DNA from: Glandiceps talaboti
Taxonomy: Eukaryota > Hemichordata > Enteropneusta > Spengelidae
Reading direction: 5' to 3'
Assembly (NCBI RefSeq): GCF_964340395.1
Contig: NC_135571.1
Coordinates: forward strand, 14,433,046-14,497,045
DNA: 64,000 bases
The notes under the pieces: model-generated
The model's database searches: none
What the model was told of the DNA's origin: nothing
The model's input: the letters and a program-made list of their open reading frames with translations, nothing else
Shown here: one piece after another, positions 35,738 through 48,600 of the stretch
How positions within the stretch are numbered: position 1 is the stretch's first letter
Layout: each line of letters starts with the position of its first letter
Position numbers and translations under genes: made by a program

Positions 35738-36455
35738 TCTCAGAATACTATGTAGATACACAGTTATATATACAAACCTGTGTTGAAGTGAACAATTTTT
35801 TGTACATATCACAACAGAACAAAAGGGGGATTTCAACTATATAATAGATACATTTTATCAACTCTTGACTTTATGAAAGAAAAAAAATATAGAATATCTC
35901 TATAACAGACCTAATTTTGTTTTTGTTTTTAAATGCACATGAATGTGTGAGTACAAATTGAACACACTATGCTGTATTGTCACATTTAGCATAACTATGT
36001 TTATCCTTTCCAGTGCATTTCTGTGTAGTTAGTGAATCGTTATTGGGAACAGTTTTTATTTCATATATTTGACAAGTTTTTTGAAAATTATTTTGCTCTT
36101 TGCTTATAAAGATGAGCGGTGACCCTATCATGAAAATATATAAAAAGAAGAAAAAAAAAACTAAATAACAAAATAAAGAAATTAAAAAAGATGACGATCA
36201 GACTTGTCTGTATAATTGATATCTTTCTTTGCAACATATTTTATGTTGTCATATTTCTACCCTATAAACGTAGCAGTAAATATATTGCATGTTGTTTTCT
36301 GTCTCTCTTATCATGCGAGTCAAATCAAATCATAGACTAGGAAATCTTCCTGTCTGTGACCAAACCAAGTCAGACAATTGTTAAAGTATTGAAATCAATC
36401 AATAATAAAGCCAAATAATTGTATGTCTTAAATATGAAATCAATGTCTTGTAGCA

Positions 36456-36461
36456 AATAAA
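36456..36461 (+). terminator. Candidate poly(A) signal AATAAA of CREB3L-like gene
   Basis: Last of three AATAAA hexamers downstream of the stop codon (others at 36172-36177 and 36404-36409). Which one is used cannot be told from sequence. Confidence 0.45.
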
Positions 36462-36476
36462 GATTACGATATAAAC

Positions 36477-38275
36477 TTACTTCAGCTTATGTGTGTGTTT
36501 GTCTTTTCTTACCTCCTCATTTTAATACATTACTTATTTATACAATTAATATCACTGTCATTCATTATCAAAATACAATGACACAAAATCCATATTGCAA
36601 TTTAAATAATATATGTTTTATTCACTCCTACAAAATTGATGTCTTCTACACAGATTGGCAAGTAGACATGCAGTCAATTTATATTGCACAATTACAAAGC
36701 ATTCCAATTCCTAGGAGTCATACAAGAATAAAGCGAGATCTGAACAGACATACAGACAGACAAATAGACTGATAGACGGACGAACACACTCACAGAGACT
36801 GACAGACTGATGGACATAGACAGACAGACAAATAGACTGATAAACAGAGAATAAGAAAAAAAGCGAAATATACACATACAATAGACAAAGGGACCAACAA
36901 ACTGTTTGCTGGCCATACCCATGCTGGATATGAATTAAAGTCACAAAACAAACCCCTGACAGTCTAAAAGTTGTGTATTTAAAGATTTAGGATCACAGAT
37001 TAGTCAATGCAGATCAAGATTACAATGTAGATCAAAGTGAAATACAGATCGATATTACAGATCAAACTGAAATATATAATTTATAAATGGAAGCCTTGTT
37101 TTCATGTTTGTAATGGAAGACATTAAAAAGTAGAATTATATAATTTCAAATTAAAGTTACAACCTAATGGCCATCTATAATATTTCATGCATTAAAAACA
37201 AAAGACATGATAAGTATTAGCCTAAAGGTACATTCCTGAGTTGTCCCATTTCCTTTACAATGACACAATAAAAGATGAAATTCTAAAAAGAAATATTAGC
37301 GATCAAAAACAATAACTTGATATTTAAGTAGTTGTTTGAATGTTAGTTTAAAAGAGAAATCTATGTAAGACCAGTATTGATAACTCACCTATCAATTATA
37401 TAAACAAACAAACAAACAAACCAATAAATGCTCAGTACTGATAGCTTGTCTATCATGCACAAACCAACAAATGAATTGTAGAACTATGGAAGTTTTTACG
37501 TCAAAACATCTCAAAATGATCTATCCAATATCACATACAATTAGTGAGTCCACCAATACCAATAAACTCAGTCTAAACTCTACAAATGCAGTGCGCCCTC
37601 AAACACCAAAAACTGTGTACCCCCAAACACTTACAAAATTGGATGACTCTTTGGTATGAATTAAAACCCAAAAGACTTTGCATAAAATATCTATCACTCT
37701 AGAACATCTGCAATGGTTTCAGTAGTTTTACTACTTTGGCTATAAAAAGTCAAACCTTTTTCTTTATAAATTACACAATACCAAATTCTAAAAACATGGC
37801 AGTGGCATATATTGCATTTTCCCCCTTTATGGCTATACCTTCATAAAAGTACTTGGCATCACCATTAAAGTTGTATAAAGCTAAAAAACAAGTATTATCA
37901 ATGACGATGTAAGTACAACTGACTATGCTGATATTAATTCAACTGTAGTTGCTATGGAAATTATCATGGTTGCTAGGGATTTCATTTATGTATTCAGAAT
38001 TCAAGTTTTTTGACACTTTCAGTAAACATAATATTTTGGTCTAAACTGACAAAGTTGTTATACGGCTGACTATGGTTGCTATGGAATTTCAGGTCTGGTC
38101 ATGGTTGCTGGGGCATTTTAATAGCTTGCGTAGTGGCTCAATGACTAGTACACATGTGTCTATATACTATGTGCATTCTCCATGTAGAGGGCGCTATCTA
38201 CAAAATCACATTTGAATCTACCCTGCACAAGCTTATGGGCTTCACCTAGTTATGATATTATAATTCTTTAGAATA
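36477..38275. other. Spacer between convergent genes
   Basis: No gene seen. Contains degenerate GACAGACA repeats (36745-36840), an (AAAC)n patch (37403-37421), and GTTGCTATGG/GTTGCTAGGG motifs at 37950-38115. Confidence 0.65.
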
Positions 38276-38281
38276 TTTATT
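38276..38281 (-). terminator. Candidate poly(A) signal of MANSC1-like gene
   Basis: First AATAAA on the minus strand past the stop codon, 541 bp downstream. Not tested by any downstream GU-rich element analysis. Confidence 0.35.
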
Positions 38282-38399
38282 TTCTGCCTTAGAAGTTTTC
38301 ATACTTACATTCAGCAGAAACTGTGGTTGTAGGTATGGTCATGGTTGCTATGGTATGGTCATGGTTGTTATGCCTGGTTTGGAATGATTGAACCCCATA

Positions 38400-38507
38400 T
38401 CTACCACACACAGCTATACAAACCTATAGTAATATCACAGCCACATTTCAAACCCATCTGTTCAGAAGTTATTGAAATTTTGAATTTATAGACCCACTTT
38501 GCATATA

Positions 38508-38553
<46 letters not shown>

Positions 38554-38640
38554 CAGACACAGACACACACACAGACACACACACACACACACAGCAGACA
38601 GACACTTTGCCAAGCCTATAGTTCAGTTGTACTTACTATA
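38400..38640. repeat. Dispersed repeat copy with internal (CA)n
   Basis: Contains (CA)n at 38511-38595 and ends CTTTGCCAAGCCTATAGTTC then AGTTGTACTTA. The same ending, CCATGCCTATAGCACTACTG..GTTCAGTTGTGCTAA, follows the (CA)n at 45.6 kb, so both are copies of one interspersed family. Confidence 0.6.
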
Positions 38641-38821
38641 ACAGATCTACTGTTGTGTTTGCACCATAAATATCATCTACACACCCATGTGTTTTGATGA
38701 AGTTTTCAATACTGTATGTTACCATAGCAACATATCAAGTATTCATTAGTTATAGATTCTGCTGTTAAGATAATATATTTTGGAATACTGAATGTTACCA
38801 TGGCAACATAAAAAGTGTTCT

Positions 38822-38961
38822 TTAGTTATACATTCCATTAATAAGGTAGTCCATCTTTGAATAGTGACGTCTCTGGTAACCTTCATACACTCTTTTACCA
38901 AGTAATACCAATACAGCAAACAGGAAGAGAATACCAAAACACATGGCAGCAACCAGGGCAC
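38822..38961 (-). CDS. MANSC1-like exon 7 (transmembrane helix, cytoplasmic tail, stop)
   Basis: The acceptor is GTCTTTTAG, phase 1 in. It encodes [20 protein letters not shown] followed by [26 protein letters not shown] and a TAA stop. The basic stop-transfer KR and RRH mark the cytoplasmic side. The [12 protein letters not shown] ending closely resembles the C-terminus I recall for vertebrate MANSC1, which drives the family call. The frame differs from the longest open frame here, which is a shadow. Confidence 0.87.
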
Positions 38962-41900
38962 CTAAAAGACAATAAATTTGGTTTGTTAAAATAGTGCAAA
39001 CCTAACAAATAAAAAGCTTATAACTTTTGCTGTTATTTGTTCAAAAAAAAGGACAAACCACTGACTGTGAAGTACAAGACTGTACACCAGATAATATCTC
39101 TACTTGTATGCATACAGCGCATGCACGCATACATGCCCACACACACACGTACGTACATACGTACGTACGTACGTACGTACGTACGTACGTACATACATAC
39201 ATACATACATACATACATACATACATACACTCACACAGACAGTCACACAGACAGACAGACAGACTGTTCAATAAATGCATACAAACAACATACATGCATG
39301 AAATACTTTTAAAATATCTTATTGTACATTTACTTACCTGTTGATGTGTGGTCATATATTCTATGACCAAGTTGTGTTTCATTATGTGCACCGTTTGTCA
39401 CTCCACCCATTTCTGTAGTTCCAGGTGACATTTCAGTTTCTGTGCCATCATTGGGTACACTTGCAACTGTTGATTTCCCTTCTATTGATGACTCTGTTTT
39501 CATTTGTGTAGAAACTGTTGTGGATTGTAAATCTGTTTGAGGTGAGTTGTCTTCAGGGGTTGATGTCTGGCCTTCATCGTTAGCTGGTGTGGATTCTGAT
39601 TCTGTACTTCCTGTCAATAGAGAAGTATAGCTTTCTGATAAACAGCGCCCTCTTGCAATGCAATGTAGAGATGATGAGTGATCTAGTTTTAAGAATAAGT
39701 AATCTATTTCTACATCAAGTACATTCCCCTATATATTGTATATTGTAAGCTTACTTTTTTACATATAGACCAATTATCACTCTTGCACTTAAACCAATCA
39801 TAACTTATGTACTTGTAGACCAATTATCACTCTTGCACTTAAACCAATCATAACGTATGTACTTGTAGACCAATCATAACTTATGTACTTGTAGACCAAT
39901 CATAACTTATGTACTTGTAGACCAATCATAACTTATGTACTTGTAGACCACTCATAACCTATGTACTTGAAGACCAATCATAACTTATGTACTTGTAGAC
40001 CAATCATAACTTCTGTACTTGTAGACCAATCATAACTTATGTACTTGTAGACCAATCATAACTTATGTACTTGTAGACCAATCATAACTTATGTACTTGT
40101 AGACCAATCATAACTTATGTACTTGTAGACCAATCTGGGATGGGTTGGTAGGGCAATTTAGGTAGACTGATACCAAGCTATGCAATCAATGTCATGCAAT
40201 ACAACCAAAAACTATCACATCTCTAGATGCTGGAGTTCTTAACAAATAGAATGCCATGTAGAATTGAAGCCATTAAATGTATTGACACGATGGTAAACCA
40301 TGGCCTTCTGATAGCATGTGTTTTACATGTACTGTTGCCATGGCATCCTGACAGCATGTGTTGTACTGTTGCCATGGCACCCTGACAGCATGTGTTGCAC
40401 TGTTACCATGGCACCCTGACAGCATGTGTTTCACTGTTGCCATATCATACAGACAGTACGTGTTGCACTGTTGCTATGGCATCCCGACAGCATGTGTTGT
40501 ACTGTTGCCATGGCAATCTGACAGCATGTATTGTGCCACTGCCATGATGGCATCCTGACATGACATGAACTATTTCATGACACTACACACTTATCTGATT
40601 AGAATACTTACTTGTGGTGGTACCAGTTGACGTTTGTCTGTTTGTTGACACTGAAATCGTTGGCATGACAGTGGTAGTCGTACTTGAGTAGCTGTCTTGG
40701 CTATTTGTTTGTGATTTGCTAAAAGTTGGCAATAAAGTCACCTGACTTGTAATGTTTGTAGTAGTTGTATTAGTGGAATTGTTTGTTGGAATTTGTGACG
40801 TAACTGACTCTGTTTTTACTTCTGTTGATGTAGTGGACTGTTTTTGTTTATTTTCTGTTGTCAACTGAGTTGATGTCAAAACTGTAGTAGTATCATCAAG
40901 AATTATTTGTGTTGTATTGTTTGTTTTGTAACTGACTGCTGTTGTTGTTGTTGTTGTTGTTGTATCTGTACCACCACCACCACCACCACCACCACCACCA
41001 CCACCACTGACTCTTTGTATCTCTTCATCCACAAGTGGTGATTTTGTTGTCGATATTGTGCTACCATCACCAATGACTGTTTGCAGTGTATTGTTCCCCT
41101 TGGCTGTTGTCATAGTAACACTACCATGCACTTTACTAGACTGTATTCTCCCTTATTAAAGTGCAAAGAAAACATTGATTGATTGAAACTAAAAACAAAT
41201 AAGACATGCATGAATGAATAAAATAATATTGTATGTGATATTGTATCATGCACAAGTTGAACAAGAAAATATGAAATTTATACCCTGGTTGTTCTATGTC
41301 ATGAAAACATACAATGTACATCTATATCATGACAACATACAATGTACATCTATATCATGACAACATACAATGTACATCTATGTCATGACAACGTACAATG
41401 TACATCTATATCATGACAATGTACAATGTACATCTATGTCATGACAACGTACAATGTACATCTATATCATGACAACATACAATGTACATCTATGTCATGA
41501 CAACATACAATGTACATCTATATCATGACAATGTACAATGTACATCTATGTCATGACAACGTACAATGTACATCTATATCATGACAACATACAATGTACA
41601 TCTATATCATGACAACATACAATGTACATCTATGTCATGACAACGTACAATGTACGTCTATATCATGACAACATACAATGTACATCTATATCATGACAAC
41701 GTACAATGTACATCTATATCATGACAACGTACAATGTACATCTATGTCATGACAACATACAATATACATCTATGTCATGACAACATACAATGTACATCTA
41801 TATCATGACAACATACAATGTACATCTATATCATGACAACATACAATGTACATCTATGTCATGACAACATACAATGTACATCTATGTCATGACAACGTAC

Positions 41901-44835
41901 AATGTACATCTATGTCATGACAACATACAATGTACATCTATGTCATGACAACATACAATGTACATCTATGTCATGACAATGTACTATGTATATCTATGTC
42001 ATGACAACATACAATGTACATCTATGTCATGACAACGTACAATGTACATCTATGTCATGACAACGTACAATGTACATCTATATCATGACAATGTACAATG
42101 TATATCTATATCATGACAACATACAATGTACATCTATGTCATGACAACGTACAATGTACATCTATATCATGACAACATACAATGTATATCTATGTCATGA
42201 CAACATACAATGTACATCTATGTCATGACAACATACAATGTACATCTATATCATGACAACATACAATGTATATCTATATCATGACAATGTACAATGTACA
42301 TCTATGTCATGACAACATACAATGTACATCTATGTCATGACAACATACAATGTACATCTATATCATGACAACATACAATGTACATCTATGTCACGACAAC
42401 ATACAATGTACATCTATATCATGACAACGTACAATGTACATCTATGTCATGACAACGTACAATGTACATCTATATCATGACAACATACAATGTACATCTA
42501 TGTCATGACAACATACAATGTACATCTATATCATGACAACATACAATGTACATCTATGTCATGACAACATACAATGTACATCTATGTCATGACAACATAC
42601 AATGTACATCTATGTCACGACAACGTACAATGTACATCTATATCATGACAACATACAATGTACATCTATGTCATGACAACATACAATGTACATCTGTCAT
42701 GACAACGTACAATGTACATCTATATCATGACAACATACAATGTACATCTATGTCATGACAACATACAATGTACATCTATATCATGACAACGTACAATGTA
42801 CATCTATGTCATGACAACATACAATGTATATCTATATCATGACAACATACAATGTACATCTATGTCATGACAACATACAATGTATATCTATATCATGACA
42901 ATGTACAATGTACATCTATGTCATGACAACATACAATGTACATCTATGTCATGACAACGTACAATGTACATCTATGTCATGACAACATACAATGTACATC
43001 TATATCATGACAACATACAATGTATATCTATATCATGACAATGTACAATGTACATCTATGTCATGACAATGTACAATGTACATCTATGTCATGACAACGT
43101 ACAATGTATATCTATATCATGACAACATACAATGTATATCTATATCATGACAACATACAATGTATATCTATATCATGACAATGTACAATGTACATCTATG
43201 TCATGACAATGTACAATGTACATCTATATCATGACAACATACAATGTATATCTATATCATGACAACATACAATGTATATCTATATCATGACAATGTACAA
43301 TGTACATCTATGTCATGACAACGTACAATGTACATCTATGTCATGACAACGTACAATGTACATCTATGTCATGACAACATACAATGTACATCTAAATCAT
43401 GACAACGTACAATGTACATCTATATCATGACAACGTACAATGTACATCTATGTCATGACAACGTACAATGTACATCTATATCATGACAACATACAATGTA
43501 CGTCTATGTCATGACAACATACAATGTACATCTATATCATGACAACGTACAATGTACATCTATGTCATGACAACATACAATGTACATCTATGTCATGACA
43601 ACATACAATGTACATCTATATCATGACAACGTACAATGTACATCTATGTCATGACAACGTACAATGTACATCTATGTCATGACAACGTACAATGTACGTC
43701 TATGTCATGACAACGTACAATGTACATCTATATCATGACAACATACAATGTACATCTATATCATGACAACATACAATGTACATCTATGTCATGACAACAT
43801 ACAATGTACATCTATATCATGATAACATACAATGTACATCTATATCATGACAACATACAATGTACATCTATGTCATGACAACATACAATGTACATCTATA
43901 TCATGACAACATACAATGTACATCTATATCATGACAACATACAATGTACATCTATATCATGACAACGTACAATGTACATCTATATCATGACAACATACAA
44001 TGTACATCTATGTCATGACAACGTACAATGTACACCTATGTCATGACAACATACAATGTACATCTATATCATGACAACATACAATGTACATCTATATCAT
44101 GACAATGTACAATGTACATCTATGTCATGACAACGTACAATGTACATCTATGTCATGACAACGTACAATGTACATCTATGTCATGACAACATACAATGTA
44201 CATCTACGTAGCGTGATAGGTCTCTAATAAATCCTTACAATCCATTTGGTATAACTATCAAAGTAGTGCCAATGGCTTTGTAGCACAACTGTTAAGAGTA
44301 AACTTTAATTTTCTATTATGATCTTGTTGCTACTGCTAGGCATATTTCCATACATTTTTTGTAGATTTATTCCCATGCCTACCCATCCATGGTGTTATAC
44401 CTGCAAGATATGCCACTGTTGCTATTGGCATGGTCTTATTGCTAAGCATATCTGCATACATATTTGTAATGTTTATTCATTTGCCTTCACTTCACTGGTA
44501 TTATATAGGTATTATATGTCATCGTTTACCTGTTGCTATGGGGATGGTCTTGTTGCTAAGGACATTTGCATATTTCTTTTTAAATATTCAATGTTTATTC
44601 AATTGCCTACCCATCCCTATTATAATTGCAATAGACCCTATCATTTGACTGTTGCTAAGGTGTGGTCACAGTTGCTAGGGCCAATTATGTAAGTATAACA
44701 TACTCACAATTTGTAGACTAACCCTCTTTAGAATCATTACCAAATTTCATCCCAAGTAGTTTGAGATTTAAAGTTCAATACCAAAATCACTTGTATCACC
44801 CACAAGACAGACAGACTGACAGACAGACAGAGACT

Positions 44836-44866
<31 letters not shown>

Positions 44867-44867
44867 C

Positions 44868-44901
<34 letters not shown>

Positions 44902-45566
44902 TGACTGACAGACAGACAGAGACAGACAGACAGACAGACAGACAGGAATTTTACCTTGAATCAATGTATGGGTCAGTGAACTTTGGAGAATGAATGTTTC
45001 CAAGCAACCTAAAGGAGACATTACATCAACTGACACTGACATCATGTACTTGTTACATTATGTTAATTACCCCATACATTTTTTAATGATTTAATGAAAT
45101 CAATAAAACTATTAAATTACTGTCTCATATACAATAATAAATTTAAATCTGCTTATTTTGAAAATCTAACTCAAAGCATCATGTTGTAGCCCTAATTTGC
45201 ATATTACTCATGTGACCATCATGTCATTAATACCTCTTGATCTGTACACCCTAAGAAACATCCCTGCAGAATTTCAACTGAATCAGCCAAGTACTTTCGG
45301 AATTACAGATTTTTATTCCTCATTTGCATATTACCGATGGGATCACCATACATGAATAATCCTTTGTATACACACCCCTACCAACGTGTTCACCAAATTT
45401 TAGACCGATCTGCTAAGTCTTTTTTGAGTTAAGTTCTTTGACCAAAAAGCACATTTTTCTACCCAAATGACACACCTATAATGTGATCATTTTCCTTTGC
45501 TTTGAACAATTTCTCAATGTTCCCACCACATACCAAGGCAATTAGTCCACATACACATATATACAT

Positions 45567-45640
<74 letters not shown>

Positions 45641-48600
45641 ACAGATACTGCACCATGCCTATAGCACTACTGAACCTCATTATAGTTCAGTTGTGCTAAT
45701 AAAAATCAAGTAAGGTTATAGTTATTCCAATGGGAATAAGGTATACTTTGTGAACACAGAATCCCACATGATATGACATGATCTGAGAAATCAAAATAAA
45801 ACTATCATGCATGTATCAAAAACTCACCCTATTTGATGCTACATCATAGACCCTACACCAACTGTTGGTGTGTGGTCTATGGCTACATGCAGTACATTTA
45901 TACACTGTATATAATAGACCATATTCTAGTAAATCTTTAGTCAGTCAATTTTGAAATATGCGACAAGCCCAGGTATAGACTCATTTCATTTGAGGGGCGT
46001 GCCTTTTCACGTGCAGCACCGTGCCTCCAGAACACTTTGCCACTGGAGATATGTCTAAAACCTGCAGCTTAATATGGCTTGCAGAGTAGTTTTCAACTTT
46101 CAACATGTAACACTACGGTCTCTTTGAACTGATTGATTGATTGATTGATTGACAAGCGTTACACAAGAGCCCCCTAGCTTAGTGAAAACAAGGGTTATAC
46201 TTTTCATCAGTACAATAAAGAAACCACACACATGTACATGACCTTCATGATGACTTCCTAAAAATGTTACGATCAAAAATGAACAAAGAAGACTTGAAAT
46301 CAACCAAGAATGTTATTGACATTGACAATATACTGTATTTGTTTTTTAAGGTATGCTACAGTATTGAACATACCGGTACTGCATACTGCCCCTAGTGGCC
46401 AAATTGTATGATCTTTTGTTTTATCTTTTTGATAACCAGAATATGATGTATTATATATAATATTCCCCACTATTTACCCTCCATGCTTTAAGCACCTTGC
46501 TAATGGTTTCAACTTAGGGTCAAAGGACACTGGGGTCAAAGGGTATCAAAGGTTTCAGAATCATATACGACATTATGACATATCTGAAAAATTGAATGAC
46601 AAAAAAGACAAAAAAAAAAGAAACATACCTTTGTCAGCATTCTCATCAGTATCTCCCGTAGTCTACATCAAACATAGGAATAAAAAATAACATTAATTTC
46701 ATTTCATAGTGGTCTCAGTCTGTCATATTTTTGTTATTGAACAAGGCGGGTATCATATCCACATTCGGTAATACCAATGGTATTGTAGTACAACAAATAG
46801 CATGCAGTACATACAGGATATGACATACCTGTGAAGGTATAGATATACAGGATATGACATACCTGTGTAGGTATAGATATACAGGAAATGACATACCTGT
46901 GTAGGGGTTGGCTGAGTTACTGTTGTCTGCTTAGTTGTCTCACTTCCCTCTTCTCCATTGTCACTTTCATTTTCTTTATCTCCCTGCTCATCATCTTGTT
47001 CACTCTCACTTCCCACCATTCCTTCTTCTTCTCCTTGGTCACTCTCACTTCCCACCGTTCCTTCCTCTTCTCCTTCATCATCACTTTCATCTTCAGCTTG
47101 TAGTGAAATCAGAAAAACTTGAAGTCAATAAATTCCTTATTTGTTCACAGAGTGACCATGTACACTCACAGTGTGACCATGTACACTCACAGTGTGACCA
47201 TGTACACTTACAGTGTGACCATGTACACTCACAGTGTGACCATGTACACTCACAGAGTGACCATGTACACTCACAGTGTGACCATGTACACTCACAGTGT
47301 GACCATGTACACTTACAGTGTGACCATGTACACTTACAGTGTGACCATATACACTCACAGTGTGACCATGTACACTTAGAGTGTGACCATATACACTTAC
47401 AGTGTGACCATATACACTTACAGTGTGACCATGTACACTTACAGTGTGACCATGTACACTCAGTGTGACCATGTACACTCACAGTGTGACCATATACACT
47501 CACAGTGTGACCATGTACACTCAGTGTGACCATGTACACTTACAGTGTGACCATGTACACTCACAGTGTGACCATGTACACTTACAGTGTGACCATGTAC
47601 ACTCACAGTGTGACCATGTACACTTACAGTGTGACCATGTACACTCACAGTGTGACCATGTACACTCACAGTGTGACCATGTACACTCACAGTGTGACCA
47701 TATACACTCAGTGTGACCATGTACACTCACAGTGTGACCATAAACAATCACACATTGTAACTAAGTACAATTATCGCAGTGTACTTCATGGTGTCTGAAA
47801 ATTTCAAAAACTTTGAATCAAGTGTAGGTATGGTGAAACTTTTTAAAACATTGTGAATGGCTGGGGCACGTAGGTAATGCCTTTGATGCAGTCAAGATTT
47901 TTTGCAAGTTTACTGAGTACACTGCTTTTAGTGTTACTCAAAATTGCTGATAAAAGGTGTGAGATTATAGCAGACTTACCGGTACTATTTCTTGTTACTT
48001 CAACCGTTGTAAAACCAGAATTTTCTACAATTGGACAATTTTCAGATTCACACTGTATGAGATGACAGGTGGACTTCTCCTCTTCAAAGACTGCAACTGT
48101 ACAGTTATCTATTGACAAATAGAATTGTAGATATATTGTAATGATAAAAATATTGCCCATTTGTCCAGATGTGTAATTCTCTTTCTAAGTATTGAATACA
48201 CCATAGTCCAGTTATCAAATAGAACAAGATTTCATGGTTTGGCCACTAGGGGGTGCTGTTTGCAGGCGGCTTTTAGGGCTCAAAGTGACAGTCAGAATAG
48301 CTGAACATACATGTAGTAGCATAACAACAGGAGGCACAATGTTACCCCTCATTTTCTTGGTAGAGAACTTGATAGATGAAATGTCAATAGGGTTCATCTA
48401 CTGTAAACAATCTCATCTCCAGTAGATCTACACATTTGGTACATTATTACCAAATAGCAAAACATGCCTACATATAACCATGACTGTTATGTTCCTGTGT
48501 GTAACCATGATTGTTATGTTCCTGTGTGTAATGTACACATGTAGCCACGACTATTATGTTACTGTACAGTTGTAATGATGGCCGTGATTTATTCAGTTTC

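Larger units (their letters stand above)
35421..36476 (+). other. CREB3L: CREB3L-like 3' UTR (inferred)
   Basis: Non-coding AT-rich sequence follows the TAA. It holds four degenerate copies (about 43 bp, 35497-35650) of a unit around ACAGTTGAGGTGTCCAATCA. A CTCF-like motif lies at 35718-35737. AATAAA hexamers occur at 36172, 36404 and 36456. The true end needs cDNA. Confidence 0.6.

Noticed and set aside
38746-38961. 71-codon minus frame starting [11 protein letters not shown]
   Set aside because: It is a shadow; the correct frame, set by splice phase, gives the transmembrane helix and conserved tail of the MANSC1-like protein.
41297-44208. CRISPR array (28-bp repeats)
   Set aside because: The 28-bp units are directly abutting with no spacers, and the context is eukaryotic.
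47093-47798. Several 80-177 codon frames on both strands
   Set aside because: All come from the 21-bp minisatellite, which is open in several frames.
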